From the NCBI RefSeq assembly GCF_037975245.1, contig NC_092567.1, positions 5,960,214-6,024,213 of the forward strand: a stretch of DNA of 64,000 bases, in the 5' to 3' direction. The translations under genes were made by a program, and so were the position numbers. This document shows positions 27,208 through 39,200 of the stretch, piece after piece. Within the stretch, counting starts at the first letter, position 1; every line of letters starts with the position of its first letter. The DNA comes from Apostichopus japonicus. Its lineage: Eukaryota > Echinodermata > Holothuroidea > Aspidochirotida > Stichopodidae. A model generated the notes under the pieces. The model searched no databases. It saw nothing but the letters and a program-made list of their open reading frames with translations, and was not told the origin of the DNA.

Positions 27208-28886
27208 TCAGTTCTCCTCCGATTCAAGTGAATCTTCTGTGTTTTCATCAGAATGAAAGTGAATCTCTGGAGCCACACTAGATATAGCTAAATCAAACCG
27301 GGATTTCAGCTGATCCACTAACACTCCTTTATCTGGCTTGGGCACTTTGGCAATGCTTTGTGGTCTGACAGGGTTCTGTACTTCCTCATAGGCAATCTTC
27401 CCTTCAAACCCACGTATGGAGTTGGCCATCATCTCCTGCACATAAGACTTTCCTTCATAGACCTTCTTCACGACCCATTTACGTTGAGATTTTGAGTATG
27501 ACATGGAATATCTTTTATCTCCAATTGCACCTGCTGATTTTGCACCCCTTTTCACAGTGGCCTGCTTCCTGTTTAGATTTTTGTTGTGGTCTAATACAGC
27601 AAGATGCATACGAGCCTGCATATGTGGGTAGGAATACTCTATCCTCTTCGGACAGAACTTCAGCAAGCTGTTGTGGAATACCTCCAATGCACCAGTGTGG
27701 CAAGAATGTACTAGATGCTCCAAGTCTTTCAGAATGGTTTTGTTGAGGATGACTTCTTGGAGAGCAATGTGGCTTGGGGATCCAGGCTTCAGCCAGCACC
27801 TCAATCGACTCTCATCTTCTGAAAGTGGGGTGTGCCCACACTGGTGAAACTGTTCACCATCAACCCATGTATGAACATTAACAATATGTTTAAGAATTGA
27901 TGTCCACATCTCACGTAGCATTTGTGGATCTTGGTTGCAGTTTTGGCAGCACCACCACAAATGCAAGCAGATAGAATGGATCCAAGGTGATAATGAATCA
28001 TGGTCCTTCTTCTTGGCTTTGGAGGTAAGCTTCTTCCGCACAGATTTGGCAAAGTGCCAAACATCAAAATTGTGGGTGATGTGCGGATATTCAGTTCTTA
28101 CGAGCTTCCTGATTCCAGCATGCCGATCTGTTGCAACAAGCGCTACTTTGACTCCGTTTGACTCAATATGGTCCACACATTTTTGAAATCCCATCTTCTC
28201 CATGGCAACAGAGCTTGTTGTATCAGAGACTTGCACTAGCTCTGTATGAACAATTTGTTCTGTTTTAGAATTCATCAGGGTGTACGAACAGTACTTCGCA
28301 TTATAACCCGGAGAGTCACATCTTCCATCACCTGACAGCCAAATGCCTTGCCCATGGAGTTGCTGGAAGATTTCCTTCTGGTGCTCGATGTACGTGTGAT
28401 TCACCACAGGTACTAAGGTGTTCATCAACGTATTGTAGAACATTGACTTTCCAATGCACTGCACCCCCATAAAGTTCATGCATTGTTCAACTTGTGAGAA
28501 GGAACATCCGCTGTATAAGATGGCAGCTGCCAGTAAAAAATTTCCACAACAAGTGGTTGTGAAGACCATGTTGTTATTTCATGACCATTCAGGCATGTCA
28601 TTTTTACAGACACCATTGTGCCCTTCACATATTTTGTGGTCTCAACAGCTGTTGCCATACATTTGTTGCAACGAACTTTCCCAATAAGATTGTCCAAACA
28701 CTGTTCAAACACAATGAACTTCCTCTGTTTTATCAGTCTATCCTCCCTGCTGCTAAACCCTTCTTCTGACGTGTCGCTCGAACTTGCATGTTCTTCTCCC
28801 TCTGAGGGTGCATAGATGGGACTAGATGCAGGTACTGATGAAGAACTGCTACTTAAGGGCTTGCTTACGTCACTTCTCCCAGAATC
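27208..28886 (-). pseudogene. Exon 6: zinc-ribbon-like segment plus DDE transposase core, frame broken
   Basis: Starts after acceptor TTATTCATTGCAG. A Ser-rich acidic stretch is followed by LIGKVRCNKCMATAVETTK and MTCLNGHEITTW, whose CxxC and C..H pairs suggest a small zinc ribbon. Between about 28535 and 28556 the frame must shift by one base to continue as GNFLLAAAILYSGCS. The core then runs to a TGA-type end after an acidic tail (ENTEDSLESEEN). With one base restored the exon is 560 codons. Likely acidic active-site residues lie in GDGRCD (near 28325), ATDRHAG (near 28125) and ALEVF (near 27685). The assignments are by eye. Confidence 0.75.
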
Positions 28887-29279
28887 CTGCAATGAATAAA
28901 TAGCACATATCACATATTTTGTTTTGACTGTAAAATTTGTGAGAAACGTCATTCTTGTTATAGTAAACAAAGATTTGTGATTCATGTTAATGTGACTGCT
29001 TCCAGCAAAAGAGCACACATTGCGATGTTACATTAACATTTAGTTGCAGGTTCTGGAAACAAAGCTCCTGTCATTCTTCGCCACTAGTAACCTAACCATA
29101 GTGCACTAATGCATGGTGATTTTCAAGATAAAGCATTTCAAAGTATAGTAAGGTATTGTATAATGATCTGACCTACTACGTGGTGAGGTTGCACAACCTT
29201 GGCAGCAATAACACTGGGAAAACGTGTATGCGACTGCTGTATCAACAATGAAGGCTGCTGCCCTGACATGACAACTGAT

Positions 29280-29610
29280 TGGCTTCTTGTGCTCAGTGTG
29301 GTATACTACATTTCAAATGTGAGATCTGTCCAAAGATTCCCATCTTGAGATATCATGTTTTCAATGTTTGTCAAATTGATTCCTGCTGACACCTAATGAC
29401 CTTTGACCTCCACTTACTGTACTACGAAAAGCTTCTCGCACCTTAATGTGATACACCTATTATCTGTCCAACCTTCCCTTCTTGAGATATGGTATTCATC
29501 ATTTAACCCCTACTGACTGCAAATGACCTTTGAACTCCACCAAAATCAAAAAGCTCCTTTTGCTAAATGTGGTACACCTCATTACCTCATGTATTGGAAT
29601 GTCTTAAAAA
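29280..29610. repeat. Degenerate tandem repeat in intron 5, about 120 bp unit
   Basis: Words recur in the same order: GTGGTATAC / GTGATACACCT / GTGGTACACCTC, ATCTGTCCAA, CTTGAGATAT, and AATGACCTTTGA(C/A)CTCCAC. About two and a half diverged units are present. The TGACCTTTGACCTCCAC word also resembles a direct-repeat nuclear-receptor half-site pair, but there is no sign of function. Confidence 0.45.
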
Positions 29611-30474
29611 TTTCGACATTTGGACATGTGCCACAATATTGCAAACTGAATATGCTGAAATGACTATATCATTACAAAATACCTCAGAAACACTTGCAAT
29701 TTGTCGAAACAACACATGAAAGGAAGAAAAGAAAAGAAAGCTGTTCTCCTTACACTTGGTGTGGTGGTATTACTAGCAGGCCTTGCTGTTGAATGTAGTG
29801 GAGATATGGGGGATGAAAATTTTCTGGCATCGACTGGACAAGGTACTTTCAAGTACGTGTTTGATTCTAGCGGTCGACCAAAGAGTGATGCTATGTCCAA
29901 TATCTGTCTCTGAATCTACAAAATATGGGCAATTGTGACAGGAATATAATGATATCAATTCTCTAACATAAATAACCAAATATGTGAAGGAAAAGGAATT
30001 TTGTGTATCCTGATCAAATCAAAAGCAAAAAAAATTGATGTTTCAGTGATACAATGTTGCATATTTTGGTGTAGAATTGGTCACATTTGTAGTGAGGCTT
30101 TGCAACAATGTTATCAAAGCACTTAGGTTACATATTGAATAGTTTTCTTCAAAAAATGACAAGAAAGAAAATTCACAATAGATTAATCTGAGCACAAATG
30201 GTTTTCACATTAACAATGTCAATGTTCTAGATTGAATAGATGAATGAATAGATTTGATGATGTGACCTTTGTAATGCACCCCTATAGAAAGACAGTAGGA
30301 CACAAATACTCAAGAGATACATTTACATTAAGTTGTTAACCATTGGAGAAATGTTTCCACAACACTTAACAATTGACAATTTGACTATATACTAAGTCCA
30401 AGAATAGAAATTTGCTGTAATGTGGGCTGGTGGCAGAACAATTGATTTAAATCTGAGTAACTGTTAATACCCAC

Positions 30475-30561
30475 CACAGGAGGTGACACAGGAGGAGATG
30501 TAATGCCACTGCCTTCTGTTTCTGTGACTGGAAGTTCATCATGTACATCATCCATGGGAAT
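30475..30561 (-). CDS. Exon 5 of the THAP transposase gene
   Basis: 87 bases, 29 codons, phase 0. The acceptor ends TGATTTCAG; the donor GTGGGT is weaker than the others. It encodes an acidic, Ser/Thr/Pro-rich linker (MDDVHDELPVTETEGSG). Confidence 0.55.
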
Positions 30562-31098
30562 CTGAAATCATCAAAGAGCAGCATGTAATTGTCTTCCATG
30601 AAAGTGATGTCATATTCCTATGTTGTTGTATGCATTGATGACTTGTTCCCCCCCCCCCCCCCCAACATAGCATAGGTTAGGCCACCATGAATGAATGAAG
30701 AAAAGATTTGGTATGAGAAATGTTCAAAAAGGTACAAGGAATGAAAAGATGGTGCACAAGCCTGAAGGCTATTGCAAGCACTTCATATCAGCATATTGAC
30801 TGTAACAAAGCTTAATTTTGGACTGATGATTTGAATTTTGGTACACTCAAACCTTCCCCTTCCCCCACAAAAAAAGTGTTTCTTGCAACAAGGTAGGGCA
30901 ACACTATTAGCCAATCCCTAAATAGCATATCCATTCAAATTTCAAGATACAGTTTGTAAAATGACCTCAGACATTCAACAATTCCAGCTTTTACAAAACC
31001 TATTATAAACATTAAATCTCACCAGACAGTGCCTAACAAAACAAGTTGAAGTTGGGAAAGAGGTATGTAGTGAAGACATATGGTTTGAAAGCACTTAC

Positions 31099-31272
31099 AT
31101 CAAGTTCATTTTCACTGTCAGCAATTTCAGTGCTGAATCCAAGATAATCATGTTCAGGCCCAGGTGGTGGTGGTGGTACAGTGTTGCATGATGTTCGGAT
31201 GCTTCTAGTGGCTTGAGGAGGAGTCACCTGGATACCAACATCTCGGACAAGACGAGTGTAACTTCTTACAAT
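31099..31272 (-). CDS. Exon 4 of the THAP transposase gene
   Basis: 174 bases, 58 codons, phase 0. Acceptor TTGTTATTATGCAG and donor GTAAGT. The segment contains RDVGIQVTPPQATRS, a proline run and an acidic end (EIADSENELD). Similar RSVGTQ-like linkers occur between the THAP and DDE parts of related transposases. Confidence 0.65.
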
Positions 31273-31512
31273 CTGCATAATAACAACAAGAGCTTTTAGT
31301 AGCATTGTAGCTGTTATAAGAAAGGCTTTCACTAATAACAAATGTAGCCAACACATCACAAAGTAGCAACATGGTTATCAGAAAAAGGTTACCAAAAATC
31401 ACTATATCAAGTACTTCATGCATAAAAGATGTACAGTTACTTTTATCAGATTCATTTACTACAATCTACTTGAATGGCTTTGCTCATTTCCCTGAATATT
31501 TCTTTAACTTAC

Positions 31513-31542
31513 CCTCCTTGATTCTCCGAATCCATCTCCAAT
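31513..31542 (-). CDS. Exon 3: 30 bp microexon of the THAP transposase gene
   Basis: Acceptor ATACTCACTTTCAG and donor GTAAGT enclose exactly ten codons, IGDGFGESRR, in phase 0. It is short, so the call rests on strong splice sites on both sides and agreement of phase with its neighbours. Confidence 0.5.
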
Positions 31543-32169
31543 CTGAAAGTGAGTATCATCATCAACCTGCCATGTTGAACAAAAACATAATGGTTACAAA
31601 ATGAAGTCAAGGAAAACTGTCCTAATTCTTCATGCAGACATTGCCTGACACTTAATTATCATTATAAAGCAAGTACTGTATTTGCAAATACATAATGTTC
31701 CATTGCAAATACAGTAGCACCCATGTATACCAGCCTATCAATAAATGGATAAATTAAGATTTAGTATGAATTGAGGAGATACAATTGCTGTCCTTGTAGG
31801 TATCATAATTCCCCTAAACTGAAACTGAAAAAACATGTTCCTCTATTATCTGAGCTATCTCAATGTGTCAGAGATTCATGCTGCCCAAATAGTGTTACAT
31901 TAAATATTGCATACTGTATATGGTATCTAATCCTCAAATATGATAAAGGCCCCCAAAAATGACAAAAATGAAGGTGTAGGAATATTTTCTGTAATGAAGG
32001 AAACCTTGCCAAAGCTTCCTTCCTCTTCCCAAACAATATAGCCGATAGGTCTAATGGCAGTCATTTAAATCTGGACTACAGTTTAGTTTGCACTAAATTT
32101 CGCCATGTTATTTTCACAAGCAGTTCAACCATTTGGTTAGATTTATTGTCAAAATAAAATGGCAGTTAC

Positions 32170-32286
32170 CCATTGTGTAGCACCAACAACAATTTCTGCT
32201 TCTGGAATCTCAGCTGAATCAAGTGGAGCTGATTTGACCTTTGTGCCTTTCTTGGGTTTTTTGGCTGGGCTGAGGGACTTCAAGAA
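32170..32286 (-). CDS. Exon 2 of the THAP transposase gene
   Basis: 117 bases, phase 0 at both ends. Acceptor ATCATTTCCAG and donor GTAACT. It reads a basic then acidic linker (SPAKKPKKGTKVK, then AEIPEAEIVVGATQW). Probably an unstructured linker with a nuclear-localisation-like lysine cluster. Confidence 0.6.
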
Positions 32287-33601
32287 CTGGAAATGATGAA
32301 CAAGAAAATGTTGCACGATCATTAATGATGCCTTTCAAATAGTGAAAACATTGTCATTTATTCTGTACAGTATGGGGATATTCCTGTAGCTTAGAGATGT
32401 ATGGTAATATGATAAAAATACTGTAAGGAAAATTTGGATTGGTTTCGCAATGACATTGAGAATTTGTATTTAAATTTTCCTGTAACCAGGATGCCTAATT
32501 GGGCATTGAATTCCAACACTGCTACTCATTTATACAGAGTGGTAATTTTCTGTGAACAGGAAATATTGAGCATTCATTCCTTACACATATTAACAATGTT
32601 ATGACTGTAACAACTCAAGGATTGTTTTGGGATTATCGGCCTGAACAAGTCCACAGCACCAAGAAAAAATGAATAAAATTAGGCTTTGCCCTAGTAAACA
32701 TTTGCTGGATTGACTAAGGTTTGAGCTGACAAGGTATTACTCTATTGATCGTACATGGTCAACTATGCAGTGTAGCCTACAGTAATGGCCCTTGGGACCA
32801 CTTGGTCAGAACTAGGCCTACCTGCATCAAAATTAAAAATGCGTTGCTCAGGAAGGTTGGTTAATGAACAGTTAACTTTTCACTGTGTGAGCATTGTTTA
32901 CTACAAATCGCAGTTGTTGACAAACCTAAAAGTTTATCATTTTTCCCACAATGTACAGCCCACAGGTCTGCCAGTGGACCATCATTTCAGACTCAGAGAT
33001 CTGTGAAATGTGCAGCAGCATTGAGCTCCTCATCCTATCAGCCTCATATCTATCTACAATTGTAACAAACAGATAAATTAAATTTGAAGCAAAAATAAGG
33101 ACTACTTATGCTAGGCCTATCCAATGTTATTGTTATGTTAGTTGAATGTGTAGAGTGTTGCAGTTGTGAATGTCTTAGGTACTGCTGCAGCCCTGGGTGA
33201 ATTTTGTCAAGAAAGCACTGCAGTCTGGCAGTGTGGTCTATCATAGACCTCAAATGGCAAAATGAAATTCAGACGTTGCAAAATTTCATTTGTTATTGAT
33301 AATGAATCAATGAAAACATAGCCTAAAATACTACCCAATTTTAGTACAATAAAAAGACAAAAGAAGAGACATGATGTAGGCCTACATAATTTAACCTAAA
33401 TAAGCCTAGGCCAAGCTACAGTAAGGTTAACATATTTAAATTCAAGTAGGCTTATGGTAAAGGCCCACAACTTGGGCCAAAGTGTGTAGGAATTGCAAAT
33501 TTACAAAGCTAAGCGTAGGCCATGTATGGACACGGCTACGATTTTGGTTTGATCGCCATAGCCAACCATACGTAATGATGTATAGCCTAGCATGTACCTA
33601 C

Positions 33602-33983
33602 CTCTTGTCTTTCTTTTGACTGGATCCGTAGTTCTGATCGAGATGGTAATTCTGACCCCAAGTTTGGTAAAAACGAAAATACTGTTGGAACCGATCCCGG
33701 CTTCAGTTTTTTTTTTTGGTTTGGTCCCAATTAACCGGGCCTGCATGTCATCCACATAACATTCCGTTGTAAAATGCTTTTCGCAAACTACGCGATCACG
33801 ATGGTACTCATATTTCTTGTGATCGAATTTGTCTGTTCCGATCGCATGAATCCACCTCCTACATAGTTCATAGTTTTCCTTACTCTTCTTGGGGTTAGGA
33901 ATACTAAAAAACGAAAGTTTCTCTCCCTTTTCGTTTACGCATCCACGCACATTACTACATCCAAAAGCCTGGCACTGAGGCAT
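33602..33983 (-). CDS. Exon 1: THAP-type C2CH zinc finger
   Basis: Starts at MPQCQAFGCSN. The metal ligands are Cys4, Cys9 and the Cys and His of VCEKHF (about residue 67-72). The conserved Trp sits in CRRWIHAIG, as expected for a THAP DNA-binding domain. The hallmark end motif (A/S)VPTxF is present as KPGSVPTVFSF, but in the next frame after the A11 run (plus-strand T-run at 33707-33717). Removing one A makes the exon 381 bases, exactly 127 codons, and lets it splice in phase 0 at the donor GTAGGT. The region after the finger is Ser/Arg-rich. Confidence 0.8.
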
Positions 33984-34264
33984 CGTCCCACAAAAGGACT
34001 TCGCTAACCTGCCTAGCTGAACGTAGTATCGGGGAGCTTAGGCTTCGTAGAAAGTAGACTATACCACACAGTACTGTAGTCTACACGCTAACATCCATCT
34101 TCGTATTGGAGCTGAACATCGTAATGTAAACAACGACGAGTCTGCTATTCAAACTTATCTTGAGTGACACAAAGACCACGAAATCACCGATGTTCACAAC
34201 ACATGGCGGTTTGATGAGTTTTTAAAAACATATATAATTTACAAGAAATTTCACCGGGAATTAA

Positions 34265-35940
34265 GGAAGATATTAATCTGTATACAAACGCGGTTTTGTG
34301 GCGATTACTGTAGGTTCTGTTCGAAGCGTGGGTTATGACGCAATCTGCTATGGCAGAGCTGACGTCACGTATTGTACTGTTCAAATGATATTTGAAATGT
34401 CTATCCATAACGATTAAAAAATCGTTTCTCTGTCAAACGCAATATTAGCGTTCTCATACTTTGACAACATGTTTAGAAAATTATAATCATTTTTTAAGGT
34501 AACTTTTTTTGGCCACCAGCCAATCCTTTTAAGTCAGCAAAAATATCAGGCTCCAAACGGTTGAAATTACCTTGAACATTAGGTCTAAGTAGAAGCAGTT
34601 CCTCCCTTGAATATCGTAACAGTAAACAGTTCACAGATGTTAGTAGAAGGAGAAAAATCACTAAATGTTAAATGTTATCATCATATCAAAGACTGACTGT
34701 CTACCGTTATACCATTGATTGTGTTATTCAAAATCATACTAAAACATTGTCTTAGACATAAATGAATAAAAATGACATATTTTGTGTTTTAATCCAGTTC
34801 TTTGTTCCATTATTATGATATCTAATGATGTTTCTTTGAAGACAATAGGAACACGTGACTTTGACGTATTAAAATAAAATTTTAACATAATAGCAAGGAA
34901 GATAATGTTCTGTATATTTAACATGAACCTTAAATGCAATGATCGGCTCTCCATAAATGTTTTTCATCTTTTTGTATCGTTATTTTGCTGCTTCTTATTA
35001 ATGATGTTGATTCATGATTACTGAATATTCATGATCTCTTCATTATTATTCAGTTTTTGTCGAATTTGCTTTAACTCAATTGGATATTATGAAGCCATAA
35101 AGTGTACCAATATAACCCAAGCCCCGTCCCGCAAAACACATATTTACATAACTATACAACACAGACTAACAGATAAATATGGAAAAAATCACTGCGTTGC
35201 AGTATCTGTTTATTATATTACTTTTTTCCAAGGAAATAATTATCCCTTTATTTGTAATTGTTCTTGGTATCTTCTGTATTTCTGCATGCTTGTACAAATA
35301 TACAATTTTTACAACCAAACACACTTGTTCCCTTTGAGGCGATTCTGAGTCTCTCATTGTGATACAATTACAACCGATTCATCCCTTTTATCTGTTACTA
35401 TATGTCATAAATTCATCTCGTAGGATCTTATCATGAAATTATTGATATCAACATTGTTATCTCTATGTAACATGTAGTCTATGAACTAACTTGTAATATC
35501 AACCTCTAACTCTGTTGTGTCCTGCATCAAGGTCACACAGAAGGTTATGGCTATACAGTAACGATCAACATAGGTGGGGCTGGTATATTTGCAGTTGAGA
35601 TAAAGAAATTCTTCTCCTGATAGAAGTGTCGCTATCGCTCTATGTGCCGTAAATTTAAGCTTTCTCTTCAAGTTCATCCCAAACTTTTCTAGACACAAAT
35701 GTTGTTCCCCCCTGACCTCAGATGACCTACAGAAATTTTGCGAAACCGGTAGATAATATGTACAAAGTAGGTATGCTTCTGGCCTAGTGACGTAAGTTCA
35801 AATATAATTTGATTTCATTCAAACCAAACTAGAATCTGTTAAGAACTGTTAGCTGCTCCAAAGACTTGTTTTTATCTGTAATCCAAAGGCAGAATGTTTT
35901 GTGTCTCAAAGTTCAATGATAGGGTAATGATTGTTCCTAG
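34265..35940. other. No gene recognised; possible displaced LINE 5' segment at 34265-34408
   Basis: Next to the right-hand TTAA there is a minus-strand open frame (34408 downward) that would continue in frame into the LINE ORF if the 12 kb block were removed. It is not recognisably a LINE sequence. A TGACGTCA lies at 34360. The remainder is AT-rich with chance ORFs. Confidence 0.3.
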
Positions 35941-35944
35941 TTAT

Positions 35945-36210
35945 TTTTGAATGTGTTTAATAAGTCAACGTACTGATAATGATCATTAAATTAATAAATA
36001 AATACAACAAAACACACATCAGAGTTCAAGATTGACAACACGAAAGTCACTCTCTATTTGCACGACGTAAGGAGTATTTGGTTGTATAACGAGAAAATTT
36101 GACTGGAAAACTGGCTGATCTTATTTTACGTCAGTGTTTTAATAAGACCACCTACTGATAATAAACACGTAAAGGAATAACACGAACTTAAGTACAAGTT
36201 TAGCACAAGT
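35945..36210 (+). repeat. Diverged tandem duplication, about 180 bp apart
   Basis: GTGTTTAATAAGTCAACGTACTG...GATAATGATCATTAAA near 35951 and GTGTTTTAATAAGACCACCTACTG...GATAATAAACACGTAAAGG near 36132 share order and spacing. The following words (AACAC..A, GAGTTCAAG / AAGTACAAG, GAAAGT / GAAATT) also agree. Old duplication, no coding signal. Confidence 0.4.
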
Positions 36211-39200
36211 GAAATTAAGTTGATTGGCTGGATGGGGTTGGGAATTTTGATTAATTAGCATATATGACGTCATGATCAACTGTTGGTGTGTAAGATATGC
36301 GGCACCACATATAATTCACGGGAAGATTAAAGTGGAGGGAAGGGGGAATGGAGGGGGGTGGATGTATTGGTGTGGTTAAGTTCCATTATTTACCTGTAGT
36401 ACTGGGCTACATTCGCTTCAATATTTTACTATAAACAAAAATGAAACAATGTTGACGTATGTGAAGTATATTTTTACCCCTCTTTTGGGAGTTGGCGGGA
36501 ACATTGTTTAACAAGAAGAAATTATAACGCAAAAAGTTAGTCAATCCATTTCGAGGGTGAGACAGGATCGGCATGGAAGTGAAAGGCTTCTGTTACCGGA
36601 AAGATGTTACAACCTGATCATGTTGGGTTAGGTTATAAGTGAAAATAATTTAACATTTAACGACGCTTTAAATTTTACTTTTGTGCTTATTTGTAACATT
36701 TTATTTCGTCTCCCTAGGCAAGCCATGTAAGGTTAACTACTATGATAATATAATCAACCTATCTAACCATGTGGCTGCGGCCGTGCACCTGCTGAAAAAA
36801 AAATTGTTTGAACTAATAATACAGGATAAAACACATTTGTGTTATCTGACACAAATTTAGTGTAAGTTTTCACTGCTTTATTTACAAGCATTCTATATGT
36901 ATGTATTATTACATCGTTTAATGTTATCTTAATTAACCTGAAGTTACTCTTTAGAAAACGTTACTTTACACATCAGTGATGAAAAGAAAGTGTTCCTCTC
37001 TTTTAAACCATAAAGCAGCCGTATTACGATTTACCAAGAATGTTACCAAAATCTTCAGAGTATTCAAAATTAGATGTAGTTAATCACAGTAAGGTATCTT
37101 GTTTTAAGTCGGTTAATGAGAGCAATTAATAAAGTACATAGAGCTTGTAACCCGTCGTTACCAAGCTATTTCGTTTCCTAGATTAAATCCTTTGAAGAAC
37201 TGAAGATGAACTGGAAATATCCAAACTTTAATTTACTGTTTGTTTGAATTAAGCATAACAATTTTAACGAACAACTTTGCTACGGTAGTCCTGAAGCGAA
37301 TAATAGATTTATCAAAATCATCCGAATTATTTGTATTAAATATACAAATAATAATCTACTTGGCCTAAAACGAAATAGTCCAACGTTACAGACTAACATT
37401 CAATCTAATAAAATGCACTTAATATATATTGCATTCAACACGAAACCGTTTCTCTGCACTGACCTTTACAATATCAGCATTGATCGCCGCACAGTTATCA
37501 TATCTCTGTGAATAAAGCGTACGAGCGCCCTCTTAAATAATAAAGTTTGAATCACACGGAAGAAGGACACAACTATCTTCTGATTTTAACAAAGGTATCG
37601 TAAGATGAAGACTGTGGATTTCTGTCAGGATAGTCATAGTGAGGTTTATTACGATCATCCATGTTTATTTGATACAAGAAGGGCCGCCCTGACGTTCATT
37701 TGTTGTTGATGTTTACAATAATGAATATTCAAAGAACATAGTGATATAGATATTAAACATCAAAAGAAACAACAGTGGAACCAGAGTAATGTACAGCTTA
37801 CTACCTACCATGAAAGCTATTTCCATTCCTCGGAGGTTGGGGCGGGGGAGTTTTGAGAGATTATAAACAATTTGATTTCGTTAAACGTTGTATATATATA
37901 CATTTACAGGCTGAATTGAGTTATAGCTAAACCATTCGTTTGAACGATATGTTTATGATGGGAGTTAAAGGCCTAACTTGTTTTTATGTACAGAATTTGA
38001 TCAGGATGACTATCGAAATTTTCCTCGTCATGGACATTTGGCAAGTATGGATACAAACGATTATTCAGGTTAATTAGTCAATAATCTAGCATTTTGAACG
38101 ACAAGCCTGCATTGTCGGTCTAAAAACCTTGATTTAAAAAAAAAAAAAAATTAACTCCGATCATTAAGCAGATTATCGGTCTGATTTGAAACCGATAATC
38201 CAGTTTTATAACCTGGAGTACTGGTTCAAAACAAGACTGGCATCGAGCAATAATCCATTTTTTCCGACAGATTAAAACTTGAATATATAATGAGTGAGTT
38301 TTTTCTTTGTCATACACGTGTTTCAGGAATACTTTCGACATGCGAGTAAACATCCGGTAAGATTAGCATAACAATACGAGTAAAATTCGATTCTGAATGA
38401 GATGAAAACCGCAGGTGGTTTTAGCTTTGTGAAACATTCCAGGTCCATATGCTCTGTTAGTCATACAGTATTGTATCAAGATAGCTTGAATAGGCTCGTT
38501 GCTCGTGCATAAAATCGAACATAAGCAATTGAACGTACGGAGACTGCTGGTGATAGTGTAACCATTTAGTTAAATAATATTTTCTTCAAAGGCATCGTTT
38601 AAAAGACACTGCAACCTTCTCATCGTGCTCTCATCCATTGACCTTTTTGTGCAAATTATTCTCGTTGGATCAATATCCCAGGATTTTACCTTGTGAATAT
38701 TTCGCAAGAATTTCGTAATCCAAAGTGATGTACTATGAACTCGGGATCAATAGTGTTCAGAGACATATACATCTTTTCGAGGGCTGAGAAAATGATTACT
38801 AATGAAGTAGGATTTAATTTTTCGAGAGGACTGCTTTGGTTTTATACCTCCCTGACCTCCAAAAAGTTTTTGGAGATAACAGATATTGGATGTCAAAGTA
38901 TTGTCACGTTTATCACTCGTCATCTCATGTAAGTACACATTCCAATGGAAATCTGTGTTAATATTTTAAATCTGGAATAAACGGTATTAGTTTAAACACT
39001 AGCAACAGTTCACTTCTCACTCACCTAGGTTATTGTCACATCAACATCCAGAAATAGTATTCAGAATAGTTAACTATAACTAGCCAATGATTTGTTTTTA
39101 AAAAGAAGCAACTTTTAATGACCTTTATTATAATTAATTTTGATGAATATTTAAATTTAAATGCCGGCTTAACAAGTAACGGCCTAAATATTTTTAGGGT

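Larger units (their letters stand above)
27208..33983 (-). pseudogene. THAP plus DDE transposase gene (Kolobok-like), six exons, two single-base frame breaks
   Basis: Predicted exons on the minus strand: 33983-33602 (THAP), 32286-32170, 31542-31513 (30 bp), 31272-31099, 30561-30475 and 28886-27208 (DDE). All have GT-AG borders, and every junction is phase 0 once two single-base breaks are allowed for: one extra A in an A11 run in exon 1 and one missing base in exon 6. The total is then 822 residues. The THAP zinc finger would bind element ends. The C-terminal half carries GDGRCDSPG, TDRHAGI, DVWHFAKSV and GALEVFH, likely supplying the acidic catalytic residues. I know this arrangement from THAP-carrying, Kolobok-type or related invertebrate transposases, often annotated only as uncharacterised. 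The frame breaks may be decay or homopolymer errors in the assembly. A domesticated host gene is possible. Confidence 0.75.
22312..34260. mobile_element. Candidate two-gene, TTAA-flanked Kolobok-like DNA transposon
   Basis: The block holds a plus-strand P2X7-ballast gene and a minus-strand THAP/DDE transposase gene, tail to tail. TTAA occurs at both proposed edges (22308-22311 and 34261-34264), matching the TTAA target preference of Kolobok elements. Just inside, the left end reads AATTGTCTGGTGAAAGATTT. The right end, inverted, reads TTCCCGGTGAAATTTCTTG, so GGTGAAA is shared along with scattered neighbours. The offset from TTAA differs (11 versus 5 bases), and the terminal bases do not match. 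The inverted ends are therefore weak and the boundaries tentative. The coding content is the stronger argument. Confidence 0.35.

Noticed and set aside
28476-28569. Programmed -1 frameshift in the transposase
   Set aside because: The T6A heptamer is not aligned with the incoming frame, and homology is best restored by one added base a little upstream. A mutation or assembly error is simpler.
27492-28815. Several plus- and minus-strand open frames inside the transposase exon
   Set aside because: They are alternative frames of the DDE coding sequence.
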